From: Pristionchus mayeri | Lineage: Eukaryota; Nematoda; Chromadorea; Rhabditida; Neodiplogasteridae | Assembly (NCBI GenBank): GCA_036245805.1 | Contig: BTRK01000001.1 | Span: 15,817,087-15,881,086, forward strand | DNA: 64,000 bases | Reading direction: 5' to 3' | Part shown: positions 11,116 through 24,100 of the stretch, piece by piece | How the letters are laid out: each line of letters begins with the position of its first letter | How positions within the stretch are numbered: the first letter of the stretch is position 1 | Translations under genes and position numbers: made by a program | The notes under the pieces: generated by a model | What the model was told of the DNA's origin: nothing | What the model saw: only the letters and a program-made list of their open reading frames with translations | Database searches by the model: none

Positions 11116-12378
11116 AGGTTGGTGAGAAGGTGATGTTAGATTTTCAAATTTGTGATTATCCGATTCTCCCGTCTTTTGCGTACGCCTGATTATCATATTG
11201 TTAGTCATGCTCGTTGAGTGCATGGACACTCTTTCTATCGCACATTGGTCCACGCCTATCCAATTGGTATTGAGGTCACAGAATGATGACAAAGTACATC
11301 AACAGAGATTGGAACTGATTACGTTTTTGTCCAGCAATTCATGGAGCGCTACGATATGGCAAATATTATGTCACAGCCGCAAAGTGCGATATAAGTATAT
11401 CACAATACAACATTTGAATCAGGTCTGCTGCGAAAGTTCTGTTAAAACATGCACTCATTTATGAACTTGACAATAACTGAACATCAATAAACATGCTTGT
11501 TTTTACCGTGTATCCGTAACAATTGTTGTATCGATTTCAAATATAGTAAAATGAAAAGCACCTTTCACCGTTACCTTTAAAATATATTAATGAGGGCATA
11601 CAATGATTCTACGAAAAACATGTACAATTCATCGTCCTGACAATGAAATTTGATCATCGAAATTCGAATATTTCAAAACTCTCTGTTTCCAGCTTTGGTA
11701 GAAAGTCCTAACTTTTGTGGTTAACTGTTAAAGCTACTCTTTATACATCAATATTCGTCTGGGCTAAGTCAGGGGTTAACTCCATTTTGAGAAAATACAT
11801 TCATTAACTGTCCACCGAAAGTCAACATTTTGACTATGTTGACCTTAATTGAACGATAATGAAAATCTAATTTTTCTAGAAGTAGAAAAGGCATGAGTTA
11901 AAATATTTTAAAGCATTATGTAGCAACATAGTGTACTATACAGGCACACGTATTTAGAAGACAGTCTGAGTAATCCTCGAAGCAGGAATTATTTTAATTT
12001 GTGAAGTGTTACCTTGGCCAGGGTTGGATTCATTGGTGTGTAAATCGTGCTACATTGAGGCTTGAACGGCCATAGACCTATTTTTCGAAAGAGCTGCCTA
12101 TGGGCTTCACAGTTCACTACGTGAGAGTGAACGGTTATTTTCCCTCTCAAAATACGAGAACCAAAACATTTTTTTAGAGAAGTGCGAACATTTCACATTT
12201 GACAAAACTTACCTTTCCAGGATACCCAAAAATCATAATGCGATTCGAACATACGCATACATTGGCCAAGTCGACCCCTAATATATGCCATCGAGCTAGC
12301 TTAAGATCTTTAACGAATAGGATTTTATCGGGGTTCAAAAACCATGATCCAAATCTAACATTACTTTCTCACCAACAT
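11116..12378. mobile_element. Non-autonomous element with mariner-like termini
   Basis: The left end AGGTTGGTGAGAAGGTGATG (11117) is mirrored at the right end near 12355-12375 (CATTACTTTCTCACCAACAT). Terminal similarity is about 30 bp, of the AGGTTGGT mariner type also found elsewhere in this window. The interior (about 1.2 kb) has no intact transposase; one 74-codon minus-strand frame at 11068-11292 is unrecognised. Confidence 0.6.
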
Positions 12379-13057
12379 AATATTATACAAAAATTTGTCG
12401 AAAAATGCTGCTACCGGACTACCATTATTAATTAGAATCAGTCTTTATGGCGTATTTATGTGTCTAAAACATTCCAAATAATTAATTTGTGAAATATTTC
12501 AGCATTGGGAGTAAATATGGAACTCTACTTTTGAAGGCAGCCGATTCGAAATATTGGCGAAAATGCAGCTCCGACTATTCGGCGAACTATAACTACTCAT
12601 ATAAGCACACTTTTTGGGATGAAATCAACATTTCTAGGGGTAGTTTTGCATGAGGAATCTTTTGAAAACGTTTATTTTTTACCATTCCCCGAAAAATTTT
12701 TCATGACGGAAATTTGAATAACATAAAAATTACTTAAATGGTCGTAACTTTTTCCAAATATGAGCTAGCCCGTCACTTCCAACATTAAAAATGCTTATCT
12801 CGTTGAGACCTTTCAGCATTACTATATATGTATGGGGTTTGGATAAGCCGTTCAAGAAATACAAAAACCGACCTCACCGTTGAGGCGTGTCATCGGGAAC
12901 CAGAAGTCAGAGATACGGCTTTCTAAGGTCGATTTTCGAACTCAACGTGAAAAGTTACCCCTAGAAAGATCTTAAAATCGCAACTTTATTTTTCGCTGTA
13001 CGGCCTATAGGCGGAATAGCTCAGTTTTCTCAGAAAGTCTCTCATATGATAGGTGTA

Positions 13058-13203
13058 TACTAGAGTTCCCCCAATTGGGCTTTTTGGCCCAGTTGAGCTT
13101 GTACTTTCAAGTATGTTTCATGTGCGTTATATAGCACACATGAAACATACTTGATAGTAAAAGCCCAATTGGGCCAAAAAGCCCAATTGGGGGAACCCTA
13201 GTG
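13058..13203. mobile_element. Short palindromic MITE
   Basis: Near-perfect hairpin of about 145 bp with termini CTAGAGTTCCCCCAATTGGG and its complement, centred on GTTATATAGCAC. The sub-repeat CCCAATTGGGC occurs within each arm. It has no coding capacity. Confidence 0.85.
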
Positions 13204-13344
13204 TATTCCGATAGTTCACGACAACAGAAAAATCGTAATTTCGCTGAAAAGAAAATTTAAATCACGAGCTGAAATCCGTAAAATAGCCTAAATGGAGATG
13301 TGTCAATAGCAAGATGGATCAAAAAATAAACTCGAGATAATATT

Positions 13345-15158
13345 ATTTCTAGACTACCTAATTTGTCAACGTCGAGTTTTGGAAAATGGGTTGCTGAATT
13401 TTTTGTATTTTAATTTGAAACAGGGAAGTTTCCGTAAATAGCGTCAAAACATAAAATGCCATTCTTTGGAAAGATCAACCACCCTTAATTTTTAAGCACT
13501 CATTTTCGGGAATAAGATTTCAATAAATAATTTTTGGAAGATCAATCAGTGAACTTAATTCAAATAAATGGACTAGAAAGGTAATTCTTCTGGCTTAGAA
13601 CCAGTGACTAGAAACGACAAACATCTTGTATCGTCTCTAAACAAGTCTTTATACTGGGGATCAAAACGAGATGAAAACTTAAAATCGTAAAACAGAAACA
13701 TAAGAAGTGAATCGATTGTGAATTACATATCCAACAGTCAACAGTAAGCATTAACAGAGGTCTTCTGAGTGATTGCATGAAATCGAGACCCCCTTTGACA
13801 AACTGTTCAAAGTGCTTCAATATGAATGCCCTTCTGGTGGTTGATGTACCTGATGTCTAGTAACTTTCAGTTAAGTCAATGGGGCCGTAAATTCAAAACT
13901 GCCTAAAATCCGGCTCTGGAAATTTCGAAAATTCAAAAATCATCTATTCTTTCAAAGTTATTTAAAAAAGTCGAACAAAAAAGCAAAATGACTGCCTCGT
14001 GGAGTAGAATAATTTCGATGTTGACGATAAATCTGTAGAAAAACAATGAAATACCGTAATTTACAAAAAAATTTTTTGGAGGTCCAAAAATTCATAAAAT
14101 GCATGTCCTGAAAAAAAATATCTCTTTTACCTGTGAGATTATTGCAGATTCGAATTCTACGACCTTTTCTACCCCGGGGAAATTTTTTTCATGAAAATCG
14201 CGAACACACTTTTTTTTGCTTTTTTGCAGTTTACGCGCCGGATCTCGTGTTTTTTGAAACATGTTGATGATATTTGTAATTGTAGATGCTGTTTGCTGCC
14301 TCCAATTACCTCCAAATTTGGTATATACAGTCGCGCCGGAAAGTCACCGGGCACTTTTTGAATTTGTTGCAACTTTTTACCCAGGAAAGGCATCATACTG
14401 GTACTGATGTATGATGTACCAAATTCATCTGACATTATGGTCATGGTAATATGGCATGACGTCATTGCTTAGTTATTGCGTAGTGATGACGCAATCAATC
14501 TGCACTTTTTCAAAACGGCATTATTCTTACATAGATTTTTTCCTGCTGGCCAAACTTTCTGAGGTAGGAGATACGACCGAAGCCTACCCAGAATAATTGT
14601 TTGAAAGTGCTGCATGGTCGCACATTGGCTGCAGCCGTGCTGCAAAAAACAGGGTCCGAAATTCAGATCTCGGCTTCTAGACTAGCTAGAGACTCGTTCA
14701 AAGCTTAGAGAAGACAGGGAGCAGGGCCAGAGGGTAGAGACAGGGGGTGGGGGGGGGGGTTATCTTGGTCATAGCCTTCAAGAACAATGAATGCAGTAGG
14801 ATACAGTAACCAAGTGATATTATACCAGGGAGCTATAGTAATCATGGAGATACCGTACCCGGGGGCGAGCTGGTCAGCCTCCATGATCTTCGTCAGCTCC
14901 GCGCCACCAGGAGAGCCAGACTTGACACACTTCGAAGAAGCAGATGAGGCAGAGGCATAGCGCGCATCACGACAGACGACTATATGGAGGAACGGAGAGA
15001 ATGTTAGTTATACCCAAGATAGTACAAATCAAGATATTATTAGGAAACTCATTCAAAGTATTTACCTCCTGCTTGACAATGATCTGCACTTTTTCAAAAC
15101 GGCATTATTCTTACATAGATTTTTTCCTGCTGGCAAAAATTTCTGAGGTAGGAGATAT
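13345..15158. repeat. 1.8-kb direct tandem duplication, unit 1
   Basis: The unit is repeated at 15159-16892 with an offset of 1814 bp and only scattered substitutions. The last 79 bp of this unit (15080-15158) are a second copy of an internal segment at about 14500-14578, so the junction carries a short extra duplication. The unit includes a G-rich run (14740-14758) and a possible minus-strand exon (14845-14960). No complete gene is recognised. Confidence 0.92.
14868..14960 (-). other. Possible exon within the tandem repeat
   Basis: On the minus strand, an open stretch translates to SKCVKSGSPGGAELTKIMEA and continues DQLAPG, with a GTACGG donor directly after. Codon use (AAG, GTC, CTC, GAG) is like the real exons of this window, unlike its AT-rich surroundings. 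The same stretch occurs in the second unit near 16680-16774. No start, no further exons and no family recognised; it could be a gene fragment caught in the duplication. Confidence 0.3.
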
Positions 15159-16892
15159 ATTTCTAGACTACCTAATTTGTCAACGTCGAGTTTTGGAAAA
15201 TGGGTTGCTGAATTTTTTGTATTTTAATTTGAAACAGGGAAGTTTCCGTAAATAGCGTCAAAACATAAAATGCCATTCTTTGGAAAGATCAACCACCCTT
15301 AATTTTTAAGCACTCATTTTCGGGAATAAGATTTCAATAAATAATTTTTGGAAGATCAATCAGTGAACTTAATTCAAATAAATGGACTAGAAAGGTAATT
15401 CTTCTGGCTTAGAACCAGTGACTAGAAACGACAAACATCTTGTATCGTCTCTAAACAAGTCTTTATACTGGGGATCAAAACGAGATGAAAACTTAAAATC
15501 GTAAAACAGAAACATAAGAAGTGAATCGATTGTGAATTACATATCCAACAGTCAACAGTAAGCATTAACAGAGGTCTTCTGAGTGATTGCATGAAATCGA
15601 GACCCCCTTTGACAAACTGTTCAAAGTGCTTCAATATGAATGCCCTTCTGGTGGTTGATGTACCTGATGTCTAGTAACTTTCAGTTAAGTCAATGGGGCC
15701 GTAAATTCAAAACTGCCTAAAATCCGGCTCTGGAAATTTCGAAAATTCAAAAATCATCTATTCTTTCAAAGTTATTTAAAAAAGTCGAACAAAAAAGCAA
15801 AATGACTGCCTCGTGGAGTAGAATAATTTCGATGTTGACGATAAATCTGTAGAAAAACAATGAAATACCGTAATTTACAAAAAAATTTTTTGGAGGTCCA
15901 AAAATTCATAAAATGCATGTCCTGAAAAAAAATATCTCTTTTACCTGTGAGATTATTGCAGATTCGAATTCTACGACCTTTTCTACCCCGGGGAAATTTT
16001 TTTCATGAAAATCGCGAACACACTTTTTTTGCTTTTTTGCAGTTTACGCGCCGGATCTCGTGTTTTTTGAAACATGTTGATGATATTTGTAATTGTAGAT
16101 GCTGTTTGCTGCCTCCAATTACCTCCAAATTTGGTATATACAGTCGCGCCGGAAAGTCACCGGGCACTTTTTGAATTTGTTGCAACTTTTTACCCAGGAA
16201 AGGCATCATACTGGTACTGATGTATGATGTACCAAATTCATCTGACATTATGGTCATGGTAATATGGCATGACGTCATTGCTTAGTTATTGCGTAGTGAT
16301 GACGCAATCAATCTGCACTTTTTCAAAACGGCATTATTCTTACATAGATTTTTTCCTGCTGGCCAAACTTTCTGAGGTAGGAGATACGACCGAGGCCTAC
16401 CCAGAATAATTGTTTGAAAGTGCTGCATGGTCGCACATTGGCTGCAGCCGTGCTGCAAAAAACAGGGTCCGAAATTCAGATCTCGGCTTCTAGACTAGCT
16501 AGAGACTCGTTCAAAGCTTAGAGAAGACAGGGAGCAGGGCCAGAGGGTAGAGACAGGGGGTGGGGGGGGGGGTTATCTTGGTCATAGCCTTCAAGAACAA
16601 TGAATGCAGTAGGATACAGTAACCAAGTGATATTACACCAGGGAGCTATAGTAATCATGGAGATACCGTACCCGGGGGCGAGCTGGTCAGCCTCCATGAT
16701 CTTCGTCAGCTCCGCGCCACCAGGAGAGCCAGACTTGACACACTTCGAAGAAGCAGATGAGGCAGAGGCATAGCGCGCATCACGACAGACGACTATATGG
16801 AGGAACGGAGAGAATGTTAGTTATACCCAAGATAGTACAAATCAAGATATTATTAGGAAACTCATTCAAAGTATTTACCTCCTGCTTGACAA
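15159..16892. repeat. 1.8-kb direct tandem duplication, unit 2
   Basis: Second copy of 13345-15078. Homology ends at GACAATGAT, after which unit 1 runs into its 79-bp junction piece while this unit runs into unique sequence. The two units carry small differences (run lengths, single bases), so they are distinct loci and not a simple assembly stutter. Confidence 0.92.
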
Positions 16893-17158
16893 TGATTAAC
16901 TCATTTTTCTTACCCGTCAATACTGGGCTATATCCAATCCTCAATTGAAATTCTGTTTCACTGATAACTAATTTACGAGCCACATAGACTAAAATTCTTA
17001 TTATTGCCTCATGACACTGCCTCAAGATGGATGCTACCTCATTCAGCTAAAGCTGCAGACAACTAGGGAAAAAAATAAGGTATTATCTTTTTCTCCGCAT
17101 TATTGTCAGACATGTGGCCGGCGCCGTCGGCCGACTGGTAACCCAAAAAATGTTATGT
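16893..17158. other. Spacer without recognised feature
   Basis: AT-rich sequence between the tandem duplication and a mariner MITE. No conserved frame or RNA gene was seen. Confidence 0.4.
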
Positions 17159-17160
17159 AT

Positions 17161-18038
17161 TAGGTTGGTAAGAAAGTTCTGTCGCGTACTATTTTTCCAT
17201 TTTTTCTTGACTGAATAAATTGCCTGGAAATTCAATTTAACATAAGGTGAAGTGATGTAAGTAGTATACGTCAACATTTTTAAGTCGATTCTATTTCGCA
17301 TATAAAGCGAGTAAATAAATAAAATCTCAAAAATTCCGAAAATGACGATTTTATGGTGTAATTTGTTGAACTCAGCCGTTTGAATAAGAGCTACCGATTG
17401 CTTCTACTGTTTTGAAAGGTGATAACACTAGAGTTGTACATCCCTATTATCACATAACATCCGGTGTGGGAAGCTGTAGATTGCAAAAAAGGCTGATTTC
17501 AAAGAACAATTTTCGGTTTATTCATTTGAAAAAATTTAGCTTACGAACAGTTAGGTGCACCACTTTCCCATTTAGGTTAAACACTAATCATGCCGAGTAC
17601 TTCATCACTCACTACAACTGAGCTTACTGGATCAAAATCTTCAGGGATGAGAAATGCTTAACAACAAAGTTCAATTCAGTGAAATTTTCAAAATTAGCAC
17701 TGATCCCAAGTTGGCATAATGGGTCTTTCTTATTGTTATGCAACATAGAACATGCCCACGTGTTGCACTCTACAACAGCATGTTAGTTATGCCCATATCA
17801 CATTTCTTCTTTCAACTATGAGCAAATAAAAATAGGGTTTTTCATCAATTTCGCTGAATTTGGCAATCCACTATGCCAGAATTAGTAATTGGAGAATACT
17901 GTGATAACGTTTTCTCGAAAGAGTAACCAAGCACTATTAGACTACTGAAGATCGTATGAAGACTGATCAACTTTTAAGGGCAGGATATGCCAAAATGTAA
18001 AATACGAGAGACGCGACAGAACTTTCTTACCAACCTAA
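17161..18038. mobile_element. Mariner-type MITE, 878 bp
   Basis: Termini TTAGGTTGGTAAGAAAGTTC (17161) and its complement ending at 18038, about 27 bp near perfect, flanked by TA on both sides (17159-17160 and 18039-18040), the hallmark target duplication of Tc1/mariner transposition. The interior shows no intact transposase. Confidence 0.9.
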
Positions 18039-18040
18039 TA

Positions 18041-19790
18041 CATCATTATAAAATGTTATGTACAACGGGTTTTCGCCGTTAGGCGGGATGGGCCAGACAC
18101 ATGGATGTTATCCATGAGCTGGGGATCCGACCAGCACTTGGGGGGACGGGCACCGGCACTCACCCCAGGAGCATAACGAATTTGCGGAGAGGGTGCGCTC
18201 TAGTCACGCCGGGTCAGAAAAAGGGGCGGAGTTAGCGCGGCCGCATTTCCTGGTCCAGTAATTTTGGCTACTACTTCAAAGTATGGCGCGCGACAGCCCT
18301 AGAAATGTTCAGAAATAGACAGCGCGCCATATACGAAAATTAATCACATTAATATCCATAGGTAATACTTTTTAAATTGTAAAAAGTATGTTTCACTTAA
18401 GTGCTTGTCAATAATTCTTCGTTGTAGATACTTCGAAGAGGCAAAGGCATAGCGCGCATCACCTCAGACGACACAGACAGACGACTGTCAACACAGGTTA
18501 GTTTAAATTTGCACATAAAAAATGGAAATGTGACGGCACCCAAAACATATTTTTTAACGCGCACTCTGACTCTCTCCAAACCACATACTCTCTCGCCGAG
18601 AAGAATGAGCAACAGAATACATTACAGATGCATCACCGAAGACAACGAAGAAGAAACAGTGGATTGGTCTCACAGAAATGAGAATAAAATATTTTTTGTC
18701 AGTGTTGAGTAAACGGTTGTGTCCATCCACATCATGTGGCTACCTTTAACTCTACCTCACATAGACTCACGGGAGAAATGCTGAAGAGGAAGAAGACGAC
18801 TAGAACACAGACAGACGTGAGTCCATTGTCACGCACTACTAGTACAACTCGAGATATTAATCGGAAAAAAATAACTCAATGAATTTACTTAAATGTCCTG
18901 CTTGATAATGTTTAATTCATTCATATTCAGATACTCAGTGATGCATCTTCCTCGGCGGAACAAACCTACAGACGACTATAGGAAATGAGGTATGCATCTC
19001 TTTTTCCTCGAATGTGGAGGGAACATAGGGGAACTACTCAAATAGCATCTTAGATTGTACTTGCAGAACCCTCGACGAATGTTCCGAAGACGACAATGCC
19101 TAACCCGACCAGACCACAGATAAATATAAATTGTTCTTGTTGCCTCACCTACATGGTTGTGTCCACCCTCGCAGAGGGTATCGCTAGATAATGCTCTCCA
19201 TTAACATAGATGCAGTCCACAAGACGAGAACACAAGACGACTAAGGGACCGGATGGACGTGAGTTTGCACTGCTATGAAACTCGCCACCTCACCACCACG
19301 AGTTTAATAAGTTCAGAAAATTTCAGAAAGCACAACCGAACAACACGCCTGCCGTCGGAAACGATGCCGCCATGATCAGCCGTCCTGCTTGTCCCACTTT
19401 CCACTGTGAGTAAATCCCCACCGAATCTTACCTTCAAACTATACAGTTGTCCTTATTGATATGTAGTAATAAACGTGTAGAAGAGTGAGACATCTAGGGA
19501 CATAGTGCAACAATCAAATCTATCGTCTTTATTCTTCAGATAGCCATCGTCAAATCTCACTCGCCAACTGAAAGGAACCAACTTCCGCGAGCTCTGGAAC
19601 ACACAGAGACGACGTAGGTAACATTTTATCATAATAGTACAGATCACCGTGGTTTTATCACTCCAAAAATACTCTGCAGTGGGTCGAACAACCGATTCGC
19701 TCCAAAATTGCTGGGAGGAATCTTACGACCTCAACGATGACGCCACAGGCTTTTTTTCCGAATTTCATATCCATCTTTATTGATTTTTAG
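18041..19790. other. 1.75-kb region without a supported gene
   Basis: Short GACGAC/CAGACGAC-containing phrases recur (for example near 18470, 18800, 18970, 19090, 19230, 19605), and a segment near 18430-18460 resembles the AGGCATAGCGCGCATCAC phrase of the 1.8-kb tandem repeat. This may be decayed duplicated exonic or repeat sequence. No frame with splice support was found. Confidence 0.4.
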
Positions 19791-19807
19791 ACTGAAACTT
19801 TATTTTT

Positions 19808-20070
19808 TAAAATTTCCCTACAAATTGGCCTCTTTGCCTACAAATTGAGGTGCTAATTTGTAGGGGCCTCGGGAGGCAAAAACACCCTACAAAATCGTAC
19901 CTAATTTTGTAGGCCTACTAATTGGTACCATTATTTGTAGGGACATAGGTCGGAAGGTTATTGTAGGAACCTCGTCGAAAGGCCATGTGCCTACAAAATT
20001 GTATATGTTATTTGTCGCCTACAATAAATGATGCTATTTTATCGGCTTTTTTCCCCTACAAATTGGCCAA
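19808..20070. repeat. Cluster of CCTACAAA(A)TT motifs in both orientations
   Basis: About ten copies of CCTACAAA/TTTGTAGG variants within 260 bp, beginning and ending with CCCTACAAATTGGCC-like boxes (near 19816 and 20053). The arrangement could be a degenerate satellite, a terminal-repeat element, or an array of binding sites. Confidence 0.75.
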
Positions 20071-20074
20071 AAAA

Positions 20075-21170
20075 CACCCTTTTTTTTAAGCCCTCGTGCT
20101 GGTTTTGGCAGGGGGTAACATCTTGTCCTCATCTAAGTAAGTTGTGAGTAGGCCATGCCCTCCTGCCTATCTTACTGCGAATTCACATTTGCAAATGTGA
20201 GCGCGCAAATGAGGAATAGGGAAAGAAACGCGAGCTGGAAATCGCACGATTGCCGGCAACAAAATGATGTTCACAGCTATAAATAGGCAAATGTTAATTA
20301 AAATTTAATGATTTGTAAGAGAAACAGAATAATAACAGCGAATACAGTGAGAGGAGAGAGGGGAAGCGCATCAGGCGATTGCGAAAGTGGTGAAGTGAGA
20401 GACAATAGGAAAGTGAGAGAGTGGCAGAGACGCAGAGGAAGGCGAGAGCACAGAGAAAGCTCTGGCGTAAACAACAACTGGAGCAAACAAGGGTGCGAGA
20501 AGAGCAGTGAGGAGAGACGCAAAGAAAGCCATTGTTGCCCATTCTCGGCCGTGTAGAAAGCACGCGCTCTATGAGGTTGGAAGGAGAGAAGTAAGTACGA
20601 TAAGGTGGCTTTAGGGTCGCTAAACGAGTTGGAGATTGCGAGCTCGTAATGTCCTCAATCGGTCTATCGATTTCCTAAGAGGTCAGGGAGAGGGTAGATC
20701 ACGCCTCTCCCTCGACTTTCTCCTTGCCTCTTTGAGAGCTCGCAATTTCATTCTTCGTTGATAACATTAGTACGAGCATAAAAAATTGAATTAAACTCTT
20801 CTATGTCAGATTTCTAGTTGAGAAATGCTATATCTGCAAGACCTGGCCATTGCTTACGCGTTCTCACTGAACAACCTAATCTTACTTTCAAATTTTAATT
20901 TTGAGATACACCGAGCGTCAGAGAGTACGCTTCATCCAGGCCTACAGTAGATTTCTTAATCAAATATTTTTAAAAAACTTTACTGTAAGGCAGAAAATAG
21001 TAGGAAACTAGCACATGCAATTACAATGTATGTGAAATGTGAATAACAAACTTGTCAAAATATGAAATGCACGCAAGAATACACAGGAATAAATCAAATG
21101 CGATTACAAAAAAGTGGGATGAATCACAGAGTGAGTACGGTAGGGTGTACTGTATTTCCTCCTCTTCTCG
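20075..21170. other. Intergenic, purine-rich, no supported gene
   Basis: 20300-20560 is strongly GA-rich on the plus strand (GTGAGAGGAGAGAGGGGAAG), giving opposing low-complexity frames of 70-90 codons that I reject as genes. Lies downstream of the GYF gene's stop codon. Confidence 0.45.
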
Positions 21171-21173
21171 CGA

Positions 21174-24100
21174 CTATTTCCTGTTTGCCAATCGATTAGC
21201 GACGATCGTAGGCAGATGCATCAGCTTCATCTGAAAAATAAATATGCTATGATCACTATATTAAGATATTATAACTCGGTTTCGAGATAGTATCAGTAAA
21301 GGTAATATGCCTTGGATTTTAGTGTGCATACATATATTCTTGTATGTGATGTGTATAGCTAAATGAGCTGTAGACTTGTACAGCGATGTCAAACAGCGAT
21401 GCCGCTAGGATCCCCTCATTGTTCCTCGTTGCGCCTCTCGTAACTTATTATCTCGTCGCATCAACTTATCCCCATTAATCGCGAGCTTGTTCGGGGACGC
21501 ATCCTAAGGGAGTCTTCTGAAGAACAGACACTTAGGCCGCAGCACGCATCCCATTACTGGTTCACAAATTGCGCCTACGCTAGTTCTTGAAACCGAAACG
21601 AATCACTCTCCCACCTTCATGACATGGTCGAATCTCCTGAGATGGGCGAAGTACTCAGCCGCAGTGCCAGTCACCGTCTTGCAGATGTCGCAGAAAGTCT
21701 GAAACAATAACATTTTTACGATATCAAATTGCTATTTTATGGGTGTGAAACGCAGCTCTTAACAATTCCGATTATAAAAAGAGCTATTCGCGCACAATCT
21801 GTCGAAGCTTTTTCAGTAGGCTACAGTACCCATAAGTTATAACTCAGGCAAACCTGCGACTGGCCGATGTACTCCCGTAGTGCCACATCTATCTGCACAT
21901 CCACGCCATTCTGCAATGTTTGGGAAAGTATCTCTCATTGCATTTTCAACACTAGGTCGGATGAGAACTATAACTACTATAACGTTTGATATTTCAACGG
22001 CGGCAGGACGCAATAGTTTTCATCCGACCCGGTACTATTATTGTAATAACCGAAAGGAAGGTAAAAGTAACCTTCAGTTTAGCGATTTGTGCGTCGAAGA
22101 ACTGCGTCTTGGATGTGAATCCGCGGCCGCCTGCAAAGGTAAATTTTTTGTCAATTTTACCTCTCTTCTTCTTCTCAATAGAATCTCTCCGGTTTATGGT
22201 CTATTCCCATTTCAGCCTCTCATGGAAATCATTATCCCAATTCTCACGTGTCAGGGTTGGGAACAATTCAAGAAAGTGGGTGGTGCATTTCCAGCTCAAT
22301 TGCTTACCAGCACACCCTCCGAGGTATTTCCTAATGAGCTGATCTATGAAATCGTTGCGGGGCTTCATCGCGGAGCTGTTGATCGGCAGCTTACTGTACC
22401 TAGAATGTTACCATAAGTGCTGATACAGTAACGTCCCGGAAATCTTACTTGGTGTCCTCGATACGTCCCTGCCCAGATTCTTCCATGAACCACCTGAACA
22501 GTGCATGAATTCTTTCATAGCAAGAGATGAAACTGGTATCCCACAGCCTTGACCATTTGTGTGTTCAGTGGCTACATACAAGTCTGACTAGACAATGAAT
22601 GTGATTTTTGCCTATTTCCGACTGAAAATTGTAAAAACACAATAACTTTGTCTCAAATCACAAGGAAGGAAGCTTGAAACCACTCACATGAGTACGGTGT
22701 AATTGACAAGATTGACGACTGCTTTGGTCATCTTATCTAGCGGAGGGCAGGTGAACTCGAGCTTCAAAATGTATGTCCCACCGTGAATCCAAATACGCAT
22801 AAGTTTTGCGTGTCAATAATTTCTATGTCATACTTCTATTTTCGAAATATCACACGAATAATCACATCATCTACGGAATTCATGCATCCGCTTTAGGTTA
22901 ATTAAAAAAAAATTCTGAAAAACATGATAAAAAATTAAATGCTCACGTCATCGACGTGCTCCAACTGCATGAGATGGTGGAAGGCCTGGCGTGGCTGAAG
23001 GAAGAACGAATCGCAGCGGGCGCAGTGGTAGTACTGCAAATAGTTTAAAAAATAACTCGAAGAATAGATAAGCCAGGAAGTTCCAGGTTATGAGTTGCTT
23101 TCAAATCAAAGCGAAGGTTGGTTCCTTCGATGAATGGTGAAACATGCGTGTACTAAAACAATCAGTTTGAGATTTATGAATTATAACGATGTTTGACCAT
23201 TCTCATCGTTGTGGAATACCTTAACCATTGCTATTATATGATTTCAAAGCTGCACTAGGTCGGATGTGAAATATGACGCCATGCCGCCCTTGATATATCT
23301 TTGATATATCAAAGGCGGAATGACATCATAGTTCTCATCCGACCTAGTGCCTTCAAAACTCTGATCAGCGACTGATCTTGTATCTCTCCTCACCTCCTTG
23401 CTCTTCTTCATTTTCTGCACTACTGCATCGACGAATATCGCCTGCTCCTCGTTGTCTTCCTTGAACGCCTTCTGACCCTTCTTCACTGCAATCAACCTAT
23501 TTGAAACCCACTAGAACTAACTTCGCTAAAAAAAGACTCCCTTCATTCAGCACCCTCTCTCGTCGATTAGATCGGTAAGTTATATCGCAGAAGGTAGAGT
23601 GGTCATAATGTCCCTATTCACTACGTTCAATTGAATGTTTCGTAGAGCGAACATAGTGAAATTAGTACACCTGCGATCTTTCCGATTCAGTACTAGGACT
23701 AAAGACTTCAGAGTTGCAGAAAGTTGATATTTGGTGGTTGGGAAATGTCACGATGAAAAGTAATTACTCGTGCTCACAATTCGATCGTACTCTTTTTGTT
23801 TATCTAACTCACTCTGATTGCAGATGGCAATGTACCCAGCACGGGAGTAGTCGCGGCCACGCAGCATCTCGAATGACTCCACCACGAGATCAATCAGCTC
23901 GCCGTACCACTGGAACCAGATATTAAGCTAGTGTAACTAGAGGTTGAACCAGCAGTTGTACTACTGGAACTAGAGATTGAGTCACAAGCACCAGGATTAG
24001 GCTACCACATTCAGAAGGAAAACTGCAATATTCAAGTCCGTAAAAATGATATATCCTTGAGATTATCCTATTTCGATAATAGATTATCAGTGTATATTTG

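Larger units (their letters stand above)
9868..13012. mobile_element. 3.1-kb foldback element carrying nested insertions
   Basis: Outer arms: GGCCGTACAGCGAAAAATAA at about 9871 is mirrored at about 12990-13010, and complementarity continues inward to about 10470 on the left and about 12380 on the right (for example ACACATAAATACGCCATAAA near 10395 versus 12440). Between the arms lie two further inverted-repeat elements, listed separately. It lies just upstream of the zinc-finger gene start. No transposase frame is visible. Confidence 0.85.

Noticed and set aside
20294..20563. Opposing Leu/Ser-rich and Arg/Glu-rich frames
   Set aside because: Both come from a purine-rich low-complexity tract; no splice signals or homology.
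21880..22416. Plus-strand frame of 178 codons
   Set aside because: Shadow of minus-strand GYF-gene exons and a MITE.
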